Assembly: GCA_026984455.1 (NCBI GenBank)
Contig: JALSSC010000070.1
Span: forward strand, 1-35,265
Reading direction: 5' to 3'
Length of the DNA stretch: 35,265 nt
DNA from: Chromatiaceae bacterium
GTDB taxonomy: Bacteria > Pseudomonadota > Gammaproteobacteria > Chromatiales > Chromatiaceae
Shown: one piece after another, positions 17,947 to 26,081 of the stretch
How the letters are laid out: the number at the start of each line of letters is the position of its first letter
Position numbering within the stretch: the first letter of the stretch is position 1
The notes under the pieces: generated by a model
What the model was told of the DNA's origin: nothing
Database searches by the model: none
What the model saw: only the letters and a program-made list of their open reading frames with translations
Position numbers and translations under genes: made by a program

Positions 17947-18849
17947 ATGAAACGACCGATCCTCACCCTCGTCCTCTGCTGTCTCTCCTTTGCCGCCCTG
18001 GCCGCCGAAACGGGCGCCGAAACGGGTGCTCTGGTTCAGCCGGAGTGGCTGATCCGGAATCTGGGGCGGAAGGACCTGCGCATTCTGGACCTACAATCCC
18101 AACGCGGCTATGCCAGGGCACACATCCCCGGGGCGGTACATACGGATTATGGGCAGTGGCGCAGGCATGGCAATCTGCCGGAGGTGAAGCATCTGGAGGC
18201 CTTGGTGGGCGCTCTCGGCATCGCTCCGGATACCCAGGTGATCCTGGTACCCTTCGGTCAGGGGGCGAGCGATCTGGCACAGGCCACGCGCGTCTACTGG
18301 ACCCTGAAATATCTGGGCCACGACCGGGTCGCCATTCTCGATGGTGGACTGGTGGGTTATGCCCGCAGCGGCCGTAATCGGCCCTTCCAACAGCGTGCGT
18401 TCCAGCCGCCGGCGCGGTCCTTCGAGGCCCACCTCCGGCCACGCCTGCGGGTCACCAAAGCGCAGATGAAGCGGGCCCTGGAGGCCAAGGTGCCTCACGT
18501 GGATGCGCGCAGCGTGGCCGAGTATCTGGGAATCGCCGCGGCCGGCGGTAAGCAGCGCGCGGGAACCATCCCTGGGGCCCTGAGCCTGCCCTACGACTGG
18601 CTCACCGAGAACGGCAGCGCCTGGTTCCGTTCCCCGGCGGCCGAGGCAGCCCTGTTCCGTTACCGCAGGGTACCGGAGAAGGGGGAGGTGGTGTTCTTCT
18701 GTCAGTCCGGGCACCGGGCCTCCCTGGCGTGGTTCGTCGCCCATGAACTCCTGGGCAACGAGGCCGCGCGTCTCTATGACGGATCCATGGCCGAGTGGGG
18801 CACGGACCCCGGTCTGCCGGTGGAGCAGGCAGTGACTCTGCCACGCTGA
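17947..18849 (+). CDS. Periplasmic two-domain rhodanese (thiosulfate sulfurtransferase family)
   Basis: Secreted sulfurtransferase of 300 residues. Residues 1-20 form a signal peptide (MKRPILTLVLCCLSFAALAA). Two rhodanese domains follow: an inactive N-terminal one (about 28-150; RGYARAHIPGAVHTDYGQW, then LDGGLVGYARSG without a catalytic Cys) and a catalytic C-terminal one (about 165-295) with Cys252 in the loop CQSGHRA and the AGTIPGALSLP motif. Tandem rhodaneses move sulfane sulfur from thiosulfate or mercaptopyruvate to thiophilic acceptors; the acceptor here is unknown. The ATG has AGGGAATCC upstream. It stands alone, with the convergent structured repeat copy B after its stop. Confidence 0.92.
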   Translation: MKRPILTLVLCCLSFAALAAETGAETGALVQPEWLIRNLGRKDLRILDLQSQRGYARAHIPGAVHTDYGQWRRHGNLPEVKHLEALVGALGIAPDTQVILVPFGQGASDLAQATRVYWTLKYLGHDRVAILDGGLVGYARSGRNRPFQQRAFQPPARSFEAHLRPRLRVTKAQMKRALEAKVPHVDARSVAEYLGIAAAGGKQRAGTIPGALSLPYDWLTENGSAWFRSPAAEAALFRYRRVPEKGEVVFFCQSGHRASLAWFVAHELLGNEAARLYDGSMAEWGTDPGLPVEQAVTLPR

Positions 18850-18889
18850 CGGATCTGGGCCTCTCTCGTTTCTCTGCAACGCCTGTCTA

Positions 18890-19047
18890 CACCCGTCACA
18901 CGTGAAGATCTCTGTACTGCGGCCGCCCTCGGCATCCCCGGGTGGTGTGGCGATGGCCCGCCATAGTCTCCGCTATGACTGGCTTCCGCACTGTACCGGG
19001 GGCACGAGGAACACCCTCGGAGAACGAAATATTCACGTGTGACAGGT
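18890..19047 (-). repeat. Dispersed structured repeat, copy B
   Basis: About 158 bp in the opposite orientation to copies A and D, filling the gap between the convergent rhodanese and GGDEF-EAL genes and ending three bases before the latter's stop codon. Read on the minus strand the ends are ACCTGTCACACGTGAATAT and its near complement, with 3 mismatches over about 22 bases. The hairpin CGAGGGTGTTCCTCG, the C-rich/G-rich helix (18936-18943 with 18995-19002, one mismatch), AGTC/GACT and TGGCG/CGCCA are conserved with copy D. A 4-bp direct repeat TCTA flanks it (18886-18889, 19047-19050). Confidence 0.8.
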
Positions 19048-19050
19048 CTA

Positions 19051-22000
19051 TCAGGCGGACTCGATCCGTCCCTGTGCCTTGTCTATGAGGGTTTCGATCT
19101 CGGCCGCCGCCACCGGGCGGCCGAACCACCAACCCTGACCAAAACCGCAGCCGTGTGCCTCCAGGAACTGGATCTGGGCCTCGTTCTCCACCCCTTCGGC
19201 CACCACTCCGATCCCCAGGCTGTGGGCCATGGCCAGGATCGCCTTCACCAGAGCCGCATCGCTCGGGTCGCTGGTCAGGTCACGGATGAAGGCGCGATCG
19301 ATCTTGAGGGTGTCCATGGGATAGCGCTTGAGGTAGCTGAGCGACGAATAGCCGGTGCCGAAGTCGTCGATGGACAGGCGCACCCCCAGGTCCTTGATCG
19401 CCCGCATCCAATCCAGGGTCCCCGTACTGCCGTCCAGCATCAGGCCCTCGGTCACCTCCAGGGTGAGGCGTTGCGGGTCCAGGCCGATGCGCTCCAGTAT
19501 CCGCTCCACCTCCGCCACCTCGAGCCCCAGGGCCAACTGACGGCTGGACAGGTTGACCCCGATCCGCCAGGATCGGCCCTGTTCCTGCCATCGCCGGGCC
19601 TGGGCGCAGGCGGTCTCCAGTACCCAGCGCCCGAGGGCGGCGATGAGCCCGGTCTCTTCCGCCAGAGGGATGAAGATCTCCGGGGAGATCGGGCCTTGCT
19701 GGGGATGGTGCCAGCGCAACAGGGCCTCGAAGCCCACCAGAGTGCGGTCGGCCAGACGCACGATGGGCTGGTAGACCACGAACAGTTCACCGCGTCCCAG
19801 GGCGTGGCGCAGGTCGCCGGCGAGGGCGACCCGGCGGCGCACCCGATCGTTCATGTCCGCGGTATAGAACTGATAGGTGTTGCGCCCGGCCTCCTTGGCC
19901 CGGTACATGGCCATGTCGGCATTGCGCAACAGGGTCACCGCGTCCTTCGAGTCGCCCGGATAGAGGGTGATGCCGATGCTGGCGCCGATATGGAGTTCGT
20001 TCCCGCCCACCTCCAGCGGCCGTTCCAAGGCGGTGAGCACCTTGCGCGCCACCTCGGCGGCGTCCTGGGCCCGCTTCACGTCGTTCAGCAGGATCACGAA
20101 CTCGTCGCCGCCGAAGCGGCTCACGGTGTCGGCCTCGCGTACGCAGGCGGTCAGGCGGACGGCGACCTGCTTGAGCAGTTCGTCACCCATCAGGTGACCG
20201 AGGGTGTCGTTGACCTCCTTGAAGCGGTCCAGATCGACGAACAGCAGGGCGACCTGCCAGCCTTCACGCTCCGCCGCGAGCAGGGCGCGCGCCACCCGGT
20301 CCAGGAGCAGATTGCGGTTGGGCAGGCCGGAGAGGGCGTCGAAGTTGGCCTGATGCCGGATGCGCGCCTCGGCGGCCTTGCGTTGGGAGATGTCGTTGAA
20401 TACCGCGATGTACTCCCGCACCTCTCCCCCAGCATCGCGTACCGTAACGATGTTCATCCAGGCCGGATAGACCTCGCCGTCCTTGCGCCGCTCCTGGATC
20501 TCCCCCTCCCACCAGCCCTGTTCGCGCAGGTCGCGCCACAGGGCCGCGCAGAAACCCGGGTCGTGGCGCCCCGAGGCCAAGAGGCACGGGGTCTGTCCCA
20601 GCACCTCGTCCGGCCTGTAGCCGGTGATGCGGGTGAAGGCCGGGTTGACCGCCAGGATGCGTTGTTGGGGGTCGGTGATCATCACCCCCTCGGTGAGGGT
20701 CTCGAACACGGCGGTATGGAGGCGCAGGGCCTCTTCCGAGCGCTTGCGCGCGCTGATGTCCTCCTTCACCGCGATATAGTGGGTGGTGTGGCCGGCGGGG
20801 TCGCGCACCGGGGCGATGGAGGCCTCCTCCCAGTAGGTGCTGCCGTCCTTGCGCCGGTTGATCAACTGACCGTGCCAGACCTCGCCCCGGGTGAGGGTGG
20901 TCCACAGCGCCACGTAGGTCTCCTTCGGGGTGAGCCCCGACTTGAGCACCCGGGGGTTCTTGCCCAGCACCTCGTCCTGGGTGTAACCGGTGACCCGCTC
21001 GAACTGGGGGTTCACGTACTCGATGTGTCCCTCGGCGTCGGTGATCACCACCGACACCGGGCTCTGCTCCACCGCCCGGTAGAGCCTGGCCAGCTCCTGT
21101 TCCCGGGCCTTGGCCTCGGTCACGTCCATGCGCGTCAGGACGCGTTCTCCGCTGCTTGTCACGGCATCGCTCGCCAGCAGCCAGCGCCGTCCCTTTCCCG
21201 GGTCCTGGAAGGTCTCGAGGCGGGCCGGGTCGCCGTCCGTCTTCTCGGCTTCCCGCCCGTGGCCGTCCACCAGCGGGCACGTATCCAGGCCCGCTTGGCG
21301 GTGGAGGCGGAGGATGTGGGCATAGGTCGTGTCCGCGCCCAGGCGCCCCCGCAGCCAGGGGTAGAGTCCCAGAAAACGGGGATTGTATAGGACCAGCCGC
21401 CCCTGGGCGTCGAACAGGGCGAAGCCCTCGGAGAGGCTCGAGACGGCGTCGTGCAGTCGCTGCCGTGCCTGCTCGGCCATCCGCCGTTCCCGTTCCAGGC
21501 CCCACAGGGTGCGGGCGAGGAGCAGAACCAACAGGCCGGCAAGAGCCGCAAGCCACAGGCGGCGCCGTTCCAGTCCTTCCACCTGGGCCGCGTAGGCCTG
21601 ATTGAAGGCCGTGTATAGGGCATCGAAACGCATCCGGGTATCCAATTCCTGATAGCGCCGGAGCAGTCGCTGGAGGCTGTCCACATGATCCAGGGTCAGA
21701 TCGAGGTGACGGAGGATGTTGGCCTGCAGCGGGGAACGATGGGAGTGACCGGCCAGGTGGCGGTTCAGCGCCTCTCTGAGGTCCCGGCGGCGCAGGTCAG
21801 AGCCGAACAGGGCATAGGCGAGCAGGGCGTTTCCCCACTCCATGAAGGTGTTGGCGTCCGGGCCGTCGGCACGGTGATAGGCGGTGATGGTCTTGTCCAG
21901 ATAGTGCAGCTCGTTGCGGACCACCGCGGCCGTGGAAGTGATGCGTTGGGCCAGATGGATCTTGGCGTCGAGGGCCTCCAGCCAGGCGTCCAATGTACGC

Positions 22001-22275
22001 CTGTAGGGCCCCGCGTCTTGGCGGACGCGGGCCATCAGCTGGCGTATCCGGCGATAGATGCTCACCAGATCATCGTATTGTTGTAGGCGGAAGGCCGCCA
22101 CCCGCAACAGATCACGGTCCAGGCGGACCTCGGTACGACGCAGGGAGAGCAGGGTGGCGGTACGTTGGGCATGAGTCTCGGCGTCCTGCACCCGCCCCTG
22201 CAGCAGCAACCCGACCAGGCCCACGGCCAGCAACAGGAGAATGAATTGCACCCAGTAGCGGTAACGGCCGCTCAT
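19051..22275 (-). CDS. Membrane GGDEF-EAL protein with helical periplasmic sensor and three PAS domains
   Basis: Large (1074-residue) cyclic-di-GMP enzyme. A membrane helix (about 10-26) and a second (about 240-257) enclose an all-helical periplasmic region (about 28-238) resembling the DAHL/four-helix sensor type. Then three PAS domains (about 275-385, 395-510, 520-632), the latter two with clear VNPQFERVTGY and VNPAFTRITGY motifs and PAC ends. The diguanylate cyclase has an intact GGDEF (722-726) with an inhibitory RxxD site (Arg713-Asp716) five residues before it; the EAL domain keeps EAL (850-852), DDFGTGYSSL and VAEGVEN, so both activities could be real. The start overlaps the peroxidase stop by four bases (ATGA), so the two are translationally coupled. 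Confidence 0.95.
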   Translation of the reverse strand: MSGRYRYWVQFILLLLAVGLVGLLLQGRVQDAETHAQRTATLLSLRRTEVRLDRDLLRVAAFRLQQYDDLVSIYRRIRQLMARVRQDAGPYRRTLDAWLEALDAKIHLAQRITSTAAVVRNELHYLDKTITAYHRADGPDANTFMEWGNALLAYALFGSDLRRRDLREALNRHLAGHSHRSPLQANILRHLDLTLDHVDSLQRLLRRYQELDTRMRFDALYTAFNQAYAAQVEGLERRRLWLAALAGLLVLLLARTLWGLERERRMAEQARQRLHDAVSSLSEGFALFDAQGRLVLYNPRFLGLYPWLRGRLGADTTYAHILRLHRQAGLDTCPLVDGHGREAEKTDGDPARLETFQDPGKGRRWLLASDAVTSSGERVLTRMDVTEAKAREQELARLYRAVEQSPVSVVITDAEGHIEYVNPQFERVTGYTQDEVLGKNPRVLKSGLTPKETYVALWTTLTRGEVWHGQLINRRKDGSTYWEEASIAPVRDPAGHTTHYIAVKEDISARKRSEEALRLHTAVFETLTEGVMITDPQQRILAVNPAFTRITGYRPDEVLGQTPCLLASGRHDPGFCAALWRDLREQGWWEGEIQERRKDGEVYPAWMNIVTVRDAGGEVREYIAVFNDISQRKAAEARIRHQANFDALSGLPNRNLLLDRVARALLAAEREGWQVALLFVDLDRFKEVNDTLGHLMGDELLKQVAVRLTACVREADTVSRFGGDEFVILLNDVKRAQDAAEVARKVLTALERPLEVGGNELHIGASIGITLYPGDSKDAVTLLRNADMAMYRAKEAGRNTYQFYTADMNDRVRRRVALAGDLRHALGRGELFVVYQPIVRLADRTLVGFEALLRWHHPQQGPISPEIFIPLAEETGLIAALGRWVLETACAQARRWQEQGRSWRIGVNLSSRQLALGLEVAEVERILERIGLDPQRLTLEVTEGLMLDGSTGTLDWMRAIKDLGVRLSIDDFGTGYSSLSYLKRYPMDTLKIDRAFIRDLTSDPSDAALVKAILAMAHSLGIGVVAEGVENEAQIQFLEAHGCGFGQGWWFGRPVAAAEIETLIDKAQGRIESA

Positions 22276-23246
22276 TCTCTTTCCAGCAGCGGGTGGTGAC
22301 CGAGCAGGCTGCGCAGGAAGGCGGCGATGGCCCGGCGCTCCCCCGCGGGGATCTCGTGTCCCAATTGATAATGGGCCATGACCTGGATCGCCCGATCGCG
22401 GGAGCTGGCGCTGCCGTCATGGAAGAAGTGTTTCTCCAGGGCCACCATGCGCAGGCTCGGCACCTTGAAGTAGAAGCGGTCCGCAGGATCCTTGGTGACG
22501 TTGAAGCGCCCCAGGTCGGCGGGGGTGAGGGGGCCGCCACGGTCCTTGAAGTAGTCGCCGAACACGCCCATGCGTTGATACAGGTTGCCGCCCAGGTTCA
22601 CGCCCTGGTGGCAGGCGATGCAGCCATAGGACTTGAACAGCCGGTAACCGCGCTTCGCCTGCGCGCCAAGGGCGTCCACGTCGCCGCACAGCCAGCGGTC
22701 GAAGGGCGAATCGGGAGTGGTCAGGGAGCGTTCGAAACTGGCCAGGGCGTCCTTCAGCGCGGCCTCCGAGAGGCCCTGCGGGTAGGCCGCGAGGAAGGCC
22801 TGGCGGAAGCGGGAGTCGCCCTTCAGGAGGCGGATGATGCGCGGCCAGGAGGAGGCCATCTCCACCGGGTTGTGGATGGGACCGTCCAGTTGCTTCTCCA
22901 GGGTCTCCGCGCGGCCGTCCCAGAACTGGGCGATATTGAAGCGGGCGTTGAAGACCGTGGGGGCCTTGATGGTCCCCTGCGCGCCGCCCACGCCCCGGGA
23001 AGGGACGCGCAGGTCGGTGCCGCCGTAACGGGGCAGGTGGCAGTCGGCGCAGGCGATGGTGCCGTCCCGGGACAGACGGCGGTCGAAGAAGAGCTGCCGT
23101 CCGAGGGCGATGCGCGCGGGATCGCCGTCCATGACCCGGGGGACAGGTCGGATGGGTTCGTTTGGCAGGGGAGGGGCCGCCTGGAGCGCAAACGACATCA
23201 GACAGAGCCAGCTGGCGGCGGCCGTCGTCTTTACCCTGGGAATCAT
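22272..23246 (-). CDS. Di-heme cytochrome c peroxidase (CcpA/MauG family)
   Basis: Periplasmic di-heme enzyme of 324 residues that would reduce hydrogen peroxide with electrons from small cytochromes. It has an N-terminal signal peptide (about 1-23, ending FALQAA), a first heme site CADCH (66-70) followed by APTVFNARFNIAQFWDGRAETL, and a second heme site CIACH (209-213). Downstream, PSLRMVALEKHFFHDG supplies the usual Met/His region. MauG-like oxidases share this fold, so peroxidase is the likely but not the only role. The ATG at 23246 has AAGG upstream and gives a proper signal peptide; a longer frame runs further upstream into the terminator of the neighbouring gene. It heads an operon with the GGDEF-EAL gene. 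Confidence 0.93.
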   Translation of the reverse strand: MIPRVKTTAAASWLCLMSFALQAAPPLPNEPIRPVPRVMDGDPARIALGRQLFFDRRLSRDGTIACADCHLPRYGGTDLRVPSRGVGGAQGTIKAPTVFNARFNIAQFWDGRAETLEKQLDGPIHNPVEMASSWPRIIRLLKGDSRFRQAFLAAYPQGLSEAALKDALASFERSLTTPDSPFDRWLCGDVDALGAQAKRGYRLFKSYGCIACHQGVNLGGNLYQRMGVFGDYFKDRGGPLTPADLGRFNVTKDPADRFYFKVPSLRMVALEKHFFHDGSASSRDRAIQVMAHYQLGHEIPAGERRAIAAFLRSLLGHHPLLERE

Positions 23247-23280
23247 TGCAGCCTTGGGTTTCGTTGGGGTGTTGCCGGGT

Positions 23281-23286
23281 AGTATA
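23281..23286 (-). promoter_or_regulatory. Possible -10 element of the peroxidase operon
   Basis: TATACT on the minus strand, 35 bases before the start codon, fits a -10 hexamer between the upstream terminator and the gene. The -35 region is weak (CAAGGC at 17-nt spacing), so an activator or another sigma factor may be involved. Confidence 0.35.
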
Positions 23287-23325
23287 GCGGTCCGGTTTGG
23301 GTGGCCTTGAATGTGAGCGAGGAGG

Positions 23326-23362
23326 AAAAAGTGGGGGGCAGTGGCATCAACCACTGTCCCCC
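23326..23362 (-). terminator. Intrinsic terminator after the secreted repeat-protein gene
   Basis: On the minus strand a 12-bp stem (one G-U pair; 23333-23344 with 23351-23362, loop of six) is followed by ACTTTTT (T-run at 23326-23330). It lies 41 nt after the stop of the gene ending at 23404 and before the peroxidase promoter, separating the two transcription units. Confidence 0.85.
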
Positions 23363-23403
23363 GTGTGGCGAAAAGGCCGACGAGAGGGGTGTGACTCAGT
23401 AAC

Positions 23404-24513
23404 TCAGTATTTGTATTGGTAGGGTGTGGGTGCTGCCTCATAGGCATTCTGTGGCACCCGGCCGCGACCATAGGCCGGTCCGGGCAGCCCCTGCCCGTAA
23501 GCGCCGCCATAGCCTCGTGGGTTGCCCCAGCCGCGGCCATAGCCGTAACCCGGGGCCGCGGCCCCTCCGGGCATCGGCCCCTGGCCATAGCCCTGGGGCG
23601 GAGACCAGCGCGGTGGGGTCAGGGGTACCGGGGGGTGCTGGGGACGGCCGTAGACCGCCATGCAGGCCGCCCGCTGCTCGTCGCTCAGCGCCGAAACGAT
23701 GGTCTGGTTGCGCGCCTGGGCCTCCAGGCGCTCCTTCCAGGGCGGGGTCTCGGGGAGTTCGATGCCGTGCTCCTTGGCCTTCGCGCGCATCGCCTGATAG
23801 TGCTTCTCACGCATCTTCAGGCGTTCCTCGGGGGTGGCCTTCCGCATCGCCTCCATCTCCTTGCGGTGCGCCTCCATACGTTTGCGCATGGCCTCGCGGC
23901 GCGCCTTCTCGTCGGCCATCCACTGCGGTTGCTCGGGCAGGTCGATGCCCTCGGCCTGCATCTGTCTGCGCATATCTTCGTAGGACAACCAGCCCTTGGG
24001 TGGCTGCGGCGGTTGCATGGGGGAGCGTTTCCAAGGCGGGGTCGCGGGCAGGTTCACGCCGGCCTCGGCGGCCCGTTTGACCAGGTCTGCGTAGCGTGCG
24101 TCCAGTTCCGCGCGGCGCTTCGCCCAACGCTCGGCCATGGCCTTGGGCATGTCCATCCCGCCAGCGGACGGTGGGCCCATCATCGGCGGTTGGACGGCGG
24201 CCTCGGCCGCCGGTGCGGGTGTCCCAGCGGGTGCGGCGGCCTTGGTCTCCGGGGCATGTGTCTCGGCCGGTGTGGCCGGCGCCGGGGTTGCGGCGGTCGT
24301 GGTCACCGGGGCAGGCGCCTCGGCCGGCGCCGCCGGCGCGGGGTTCCCGGCGGCGGCAGCGGATTCCGCGGCCTGGGGTGGGGCGGCCTTCGCCTCGGCC
24401 TGGGCCGCGGCCGCCTGGGCCGCGGCCTCCTCGAAGGCGAAGGCAGGGGCGGCGGTCGCCAGGCTCAGGGCCAAGGCGGAGACGCAGCCCAGGGAGTACA
24501 GGGGTCTCGTCAT
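23404..24513 (-). CDS. Secreted Ala/Pro-rich protein with three GI-x-LP-x-x-P-x-W motifs, function unknown
   Basis: Not a family I can name. The 369-residue product has a signal peptide (about 1-26, ending APAFA), an Ala/Pro/Thr-rich low-complexity linker (about 28-110), a charged helical core (about 120-270), a segment SALSDEQRAACMAVYG (about 274-289) and a Gly/Tyr/Pro-rich tail ending YQYKY. The core carries three copies of a motif: AGVNLPATPPW (151-161), EGIDLPEQPQW (188-198) and HGIELPETPPW (249-259), each preceded by a Lys/Arg/Glu/Met-rich helix. The ATG at 24513 follows GAGGAATCCC at good spacing and gives a proper signal peptide; an upstream in-frame ATG would bury it. A strong intrinsic terminator follows. 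A periplasmic or envelope role is likely; it may bind metal or protein, but that is a guess. Confidence 0.85.
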   Translation of the reverse strand: MTRPLYSLGCVSALALSLATAAPAFAFEEAAAQAAAAQAEAKAAPPQAAESAAAAGNPAPAAPAEAPAPVTTTAATPAPATPAETHAPETKAAAPAGTPAPAAEAAVQPPMMGPPSAGGMDMPKAMAERWAKRRAELDARYADLVKRAAEAGVNLPATPPWKRSPMQPPQPPKGWLSYEDMRRQMQAEGIDLPEQPQWMADEKARREAMRKRMEAHRKEMEAMRKATPEERLKMREKHYQAMRAKAKEHGIELPETPPWKERLEAQARNQTIVSALSDEQRAACMAVYGRPQHPPVPLTPPRWSPPQGYGQGPMPGGAAAPGYGYGRGWGNPRGYGGAYGQGLPGPAYGRGRVPQNAYEAAPTPYQYKY

Positions 24514-24580
24514 TTGGGATTCCTCGGTTGCAGGTGGTTCGGATGGCCTCTCCGGTGGTGGGGGCCGTCTCTCTAGAGAC

Positions 24581-24669
24581 ATACCCGTCGTCTGTGGGGG
24601 CTTCGCTTCCGGAGGATGCCCCTCGCCCCAGGGGGGGCGCCTTCATGGCCCCTTGCCACCGACGGGTAT
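24581..24669. repeat. Short palindromic element related to the dispersed repeat, copy C (collapsed)
   Basis: 89 bp bounded by ATACCCGTCG and CGACGGGTAT, a perfect 10-bp inverted pair that shares ACCCGTCG with the ends of the other copies. Inside, CTTCCGGAGGATGCCCCTCGCCCCAGG aligns in short pieces with the CTTCGAGGATG...CTCGTGCCCCTGG part of copy D, while the rest of the element is missing. An outer AGAGAC (24575-24580) and GTCTCT (24677-24682) extend the dyad symmetry. It sits in the divergent gap between the secreted repeat protein and the 24783 gene, upstream of both. Confidence 0.5.
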
Positions 24670-24782
24670 ATCGCCGGTCTCTGTGACCGGTCGCGTCGGA
24701 ATCCTACTCCACCCGGCAATGGCGAGAAAGACCGGCGACGGCCGGCTATTGAATAATTCCCCCAGAGGATTAGCATTGCCCC

Positions 24783-25208
24783 ATGGTCGAGCCAACGCCC
24801 CACCTGAACACCGAGGATTTCATTCGTCGGAGGGAGATCCACTTCGTGGAGTTCCATCCCGACCCCGACCAGGCCGGGAGCGCGGCCCGGTTCCTACAAG
24901 GGGTGGATGGGGTGATCGCCACCGGACATCCAAGCCCGCGCCTGCTGCTGGTGGAGTACGACCTCCTCGAGATCACCCTGGAGCAGATCGAATCGGCCCT
25001 GGGGGAGATCGGCCTGCATATCGACAACCGCCTGGTCTACCGTCTGAAGAGGGCCCTCCACTACTATACGGAGAGCACCCTGAGGGCCAATCTGGGCTGT
25101 GCCAAGGGCGAGAGCAATTGTACCCGCAAGGTGTTCGTGGAGCGCTACCGCAAGCTCGAGCACGGCTGCCGCGACCGGCGTCCCGAACATTGGCGGCGCT
25201 ACCTCTGA
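24783..25208 (+). CDS. Small conserved-looking protein with ferredoxin-like N-terminal half, function unknown
   Basis: Product of 141 residues with no signal peptide. Residues 18-80 show the alternation expected of a beta-alpha-beta-beta-alpha-beta (HMA-like) fold (EIHFVEFHPD, a helix with AARFLQG, VIATGHPSPRLLLVEYD, a helix TLEQIESALGEIG, LHI) but without the CxxC metal-binding pair. The C-terminal half is helical and basic, with Cys106, Cys113 and Cys129 and an EHWRRYL end. I cannot name the family. It lies 23 nt upstream of rsmA and may be co-transcribed with it. No good ribosome site stands at normal spacing (GAGGA is 13 bases away), so the start at 24783 is only moderately sure. Confidence 0.75.
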   Translation: MVEPTPHLNTEDFIRRREIHFVEFHPDPDQAGSAARFLQGVDGVIATGHPSPRLLLVEYDLLEITLEQIESALGEIGLHIDNRLVYRLKRALHYYTESTLRANLGCAKGESNCTRKVFVERYRKLEHGCRDRRPEHWRRYL

Positions 25209-25231
25209 GGTCGCGGCGGACGCCGGCCCCT

Positions 25232-26017
25232 GTGTTCTACCGCGCCCGTAAGCGCTTCGGCCAGAATTTTCTCCAGGATGCGCGGGTGGTGCGCCACATC
25301 CTGGAGGTGCTGGATGCACGGCCCGGCGAGGCCCTGCTGGAGATCGGTCCGGGCCGGGGTGCCATCACCCGTGGCCTGTTGCGCGCCGCCGGTGGCCTGA
25401 TCGCCGTGGAACTGGATCGTGACCTCGCCCGCGAGCTGCCCCGGCGGCTGGAGGGCCTGGGCCGGCTGCAGGTGATCCAGACCGATGCCCTGCGCCTGAA
25501 CCTGGCCGATCTGCCCGACCCGGGGCCCTTCCGGGTGGTGGGCAACCTCCCCTATAACGTCTCCACGCCACTGTTGTTCCATCTCCTGGAGCAGGCCGAC
25601 CGTATCCGGGACATGCACTTCATGTTGCAGCGGGAGGTGGTGGAGCGCCTGGCCGCGGGGCCCGGGGGCAAGACCTACGGGCGCCTGTCGGTGATGGTGC
25701 AGGCGCGCTGCCGGGTGGAGCCCCTGTTCCAGGTGGGGCCCGGCGCCTTCCGCCCACGCCCCAAGGTGGAATCCGCCTTCGTGCGCCTGCTTCCCCGGCA
25801 CCGCCCGGTATACGAGCCGGCGGCCGCGGATTGCTTCGAGGTCCTGGTGTTGCGGGCCTTCTCCCAGCGCCGCAAGACCCTGCGCAAGAGCCTGCGCGCC
25901 TTGGTCCCCGACGGCGCCCTGGAAGCGGTGGGGATCGATCCCAGGGCCCGCCCGGAGACCCTCGCGGTGGAGGACTTCGCCCGTCTCGCGGCGGCCGTGG
26001 AGTGCGCCCCCCTCTGA
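25232..26017 (+). CDS. rsmA: 16S rRNA (adenine1518/1519-N6)-dimethyltransferase RsmA (KsgA)
   Basis: Dimethylates two adjacent adenines in the 3' terminal hairpin of 16S rRNA and checks late 30S assembly. The 261-residue protein begins KRFGQNFL (8-15), has the SAM-binding motif LEIGPGRGAIT (36-45), the VELD acidic residue, the catalytic NLPYNVSTPLLF (from 105), FMLQREVVERL and the C-terminal FSQRRKTLRKSL region. The GTG at 25232 is the only start that keeps the family N-terminus; the frame extends far upstream without similarity. Its neighbours are atypical: the usual pdxA/surA and apaG/apaH partners are absent here. Confidence 0.96.
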   Translation: MFYRARKRFGQNFLQDARVVRHILEVLDARPGEALLEIGPGRGAITRGLLRAAGGLIAVELDRDLARELPRRLEGLGRLQVIQTDALRLNLADLPDPGPFRVVGNLPYNVSTPLLFHLLEQADRIRDMHFMLQREVVERLAAGPGGKTYGRLSVMVQARCRVEPLFQVGPGAFRPRPKVESAFVRLLPRHRPVYEPAAADCFEVLVLRAFSQRRKTLRKSLRALVPDGALEAVGIDPRARPETLAVEDFARLAAAVECAPL

Positions 26018-26081
26018 CTTGGAAAGCGTCCGGGCCGCCCTCATTAGGTGACCAATCTCCTGCAACAAGGGTCGATGCACG

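Noticed and set aside
19027..19042. CACGTG cores in the repeat ends as parS sites
   Set aside because: Only 10-11 of 16 bases match the parS consensus TGTTTCACGTGAAACA and the flanks are not symmetrical; the repeats are also spread over 18 kb.
24137..25231. Long open frame extending rsmA upstream
   Set aside because: It is antisense to the secreted repeat protein and reads through the 24783 gene in another frame; RsmA similarity starts at 25232.
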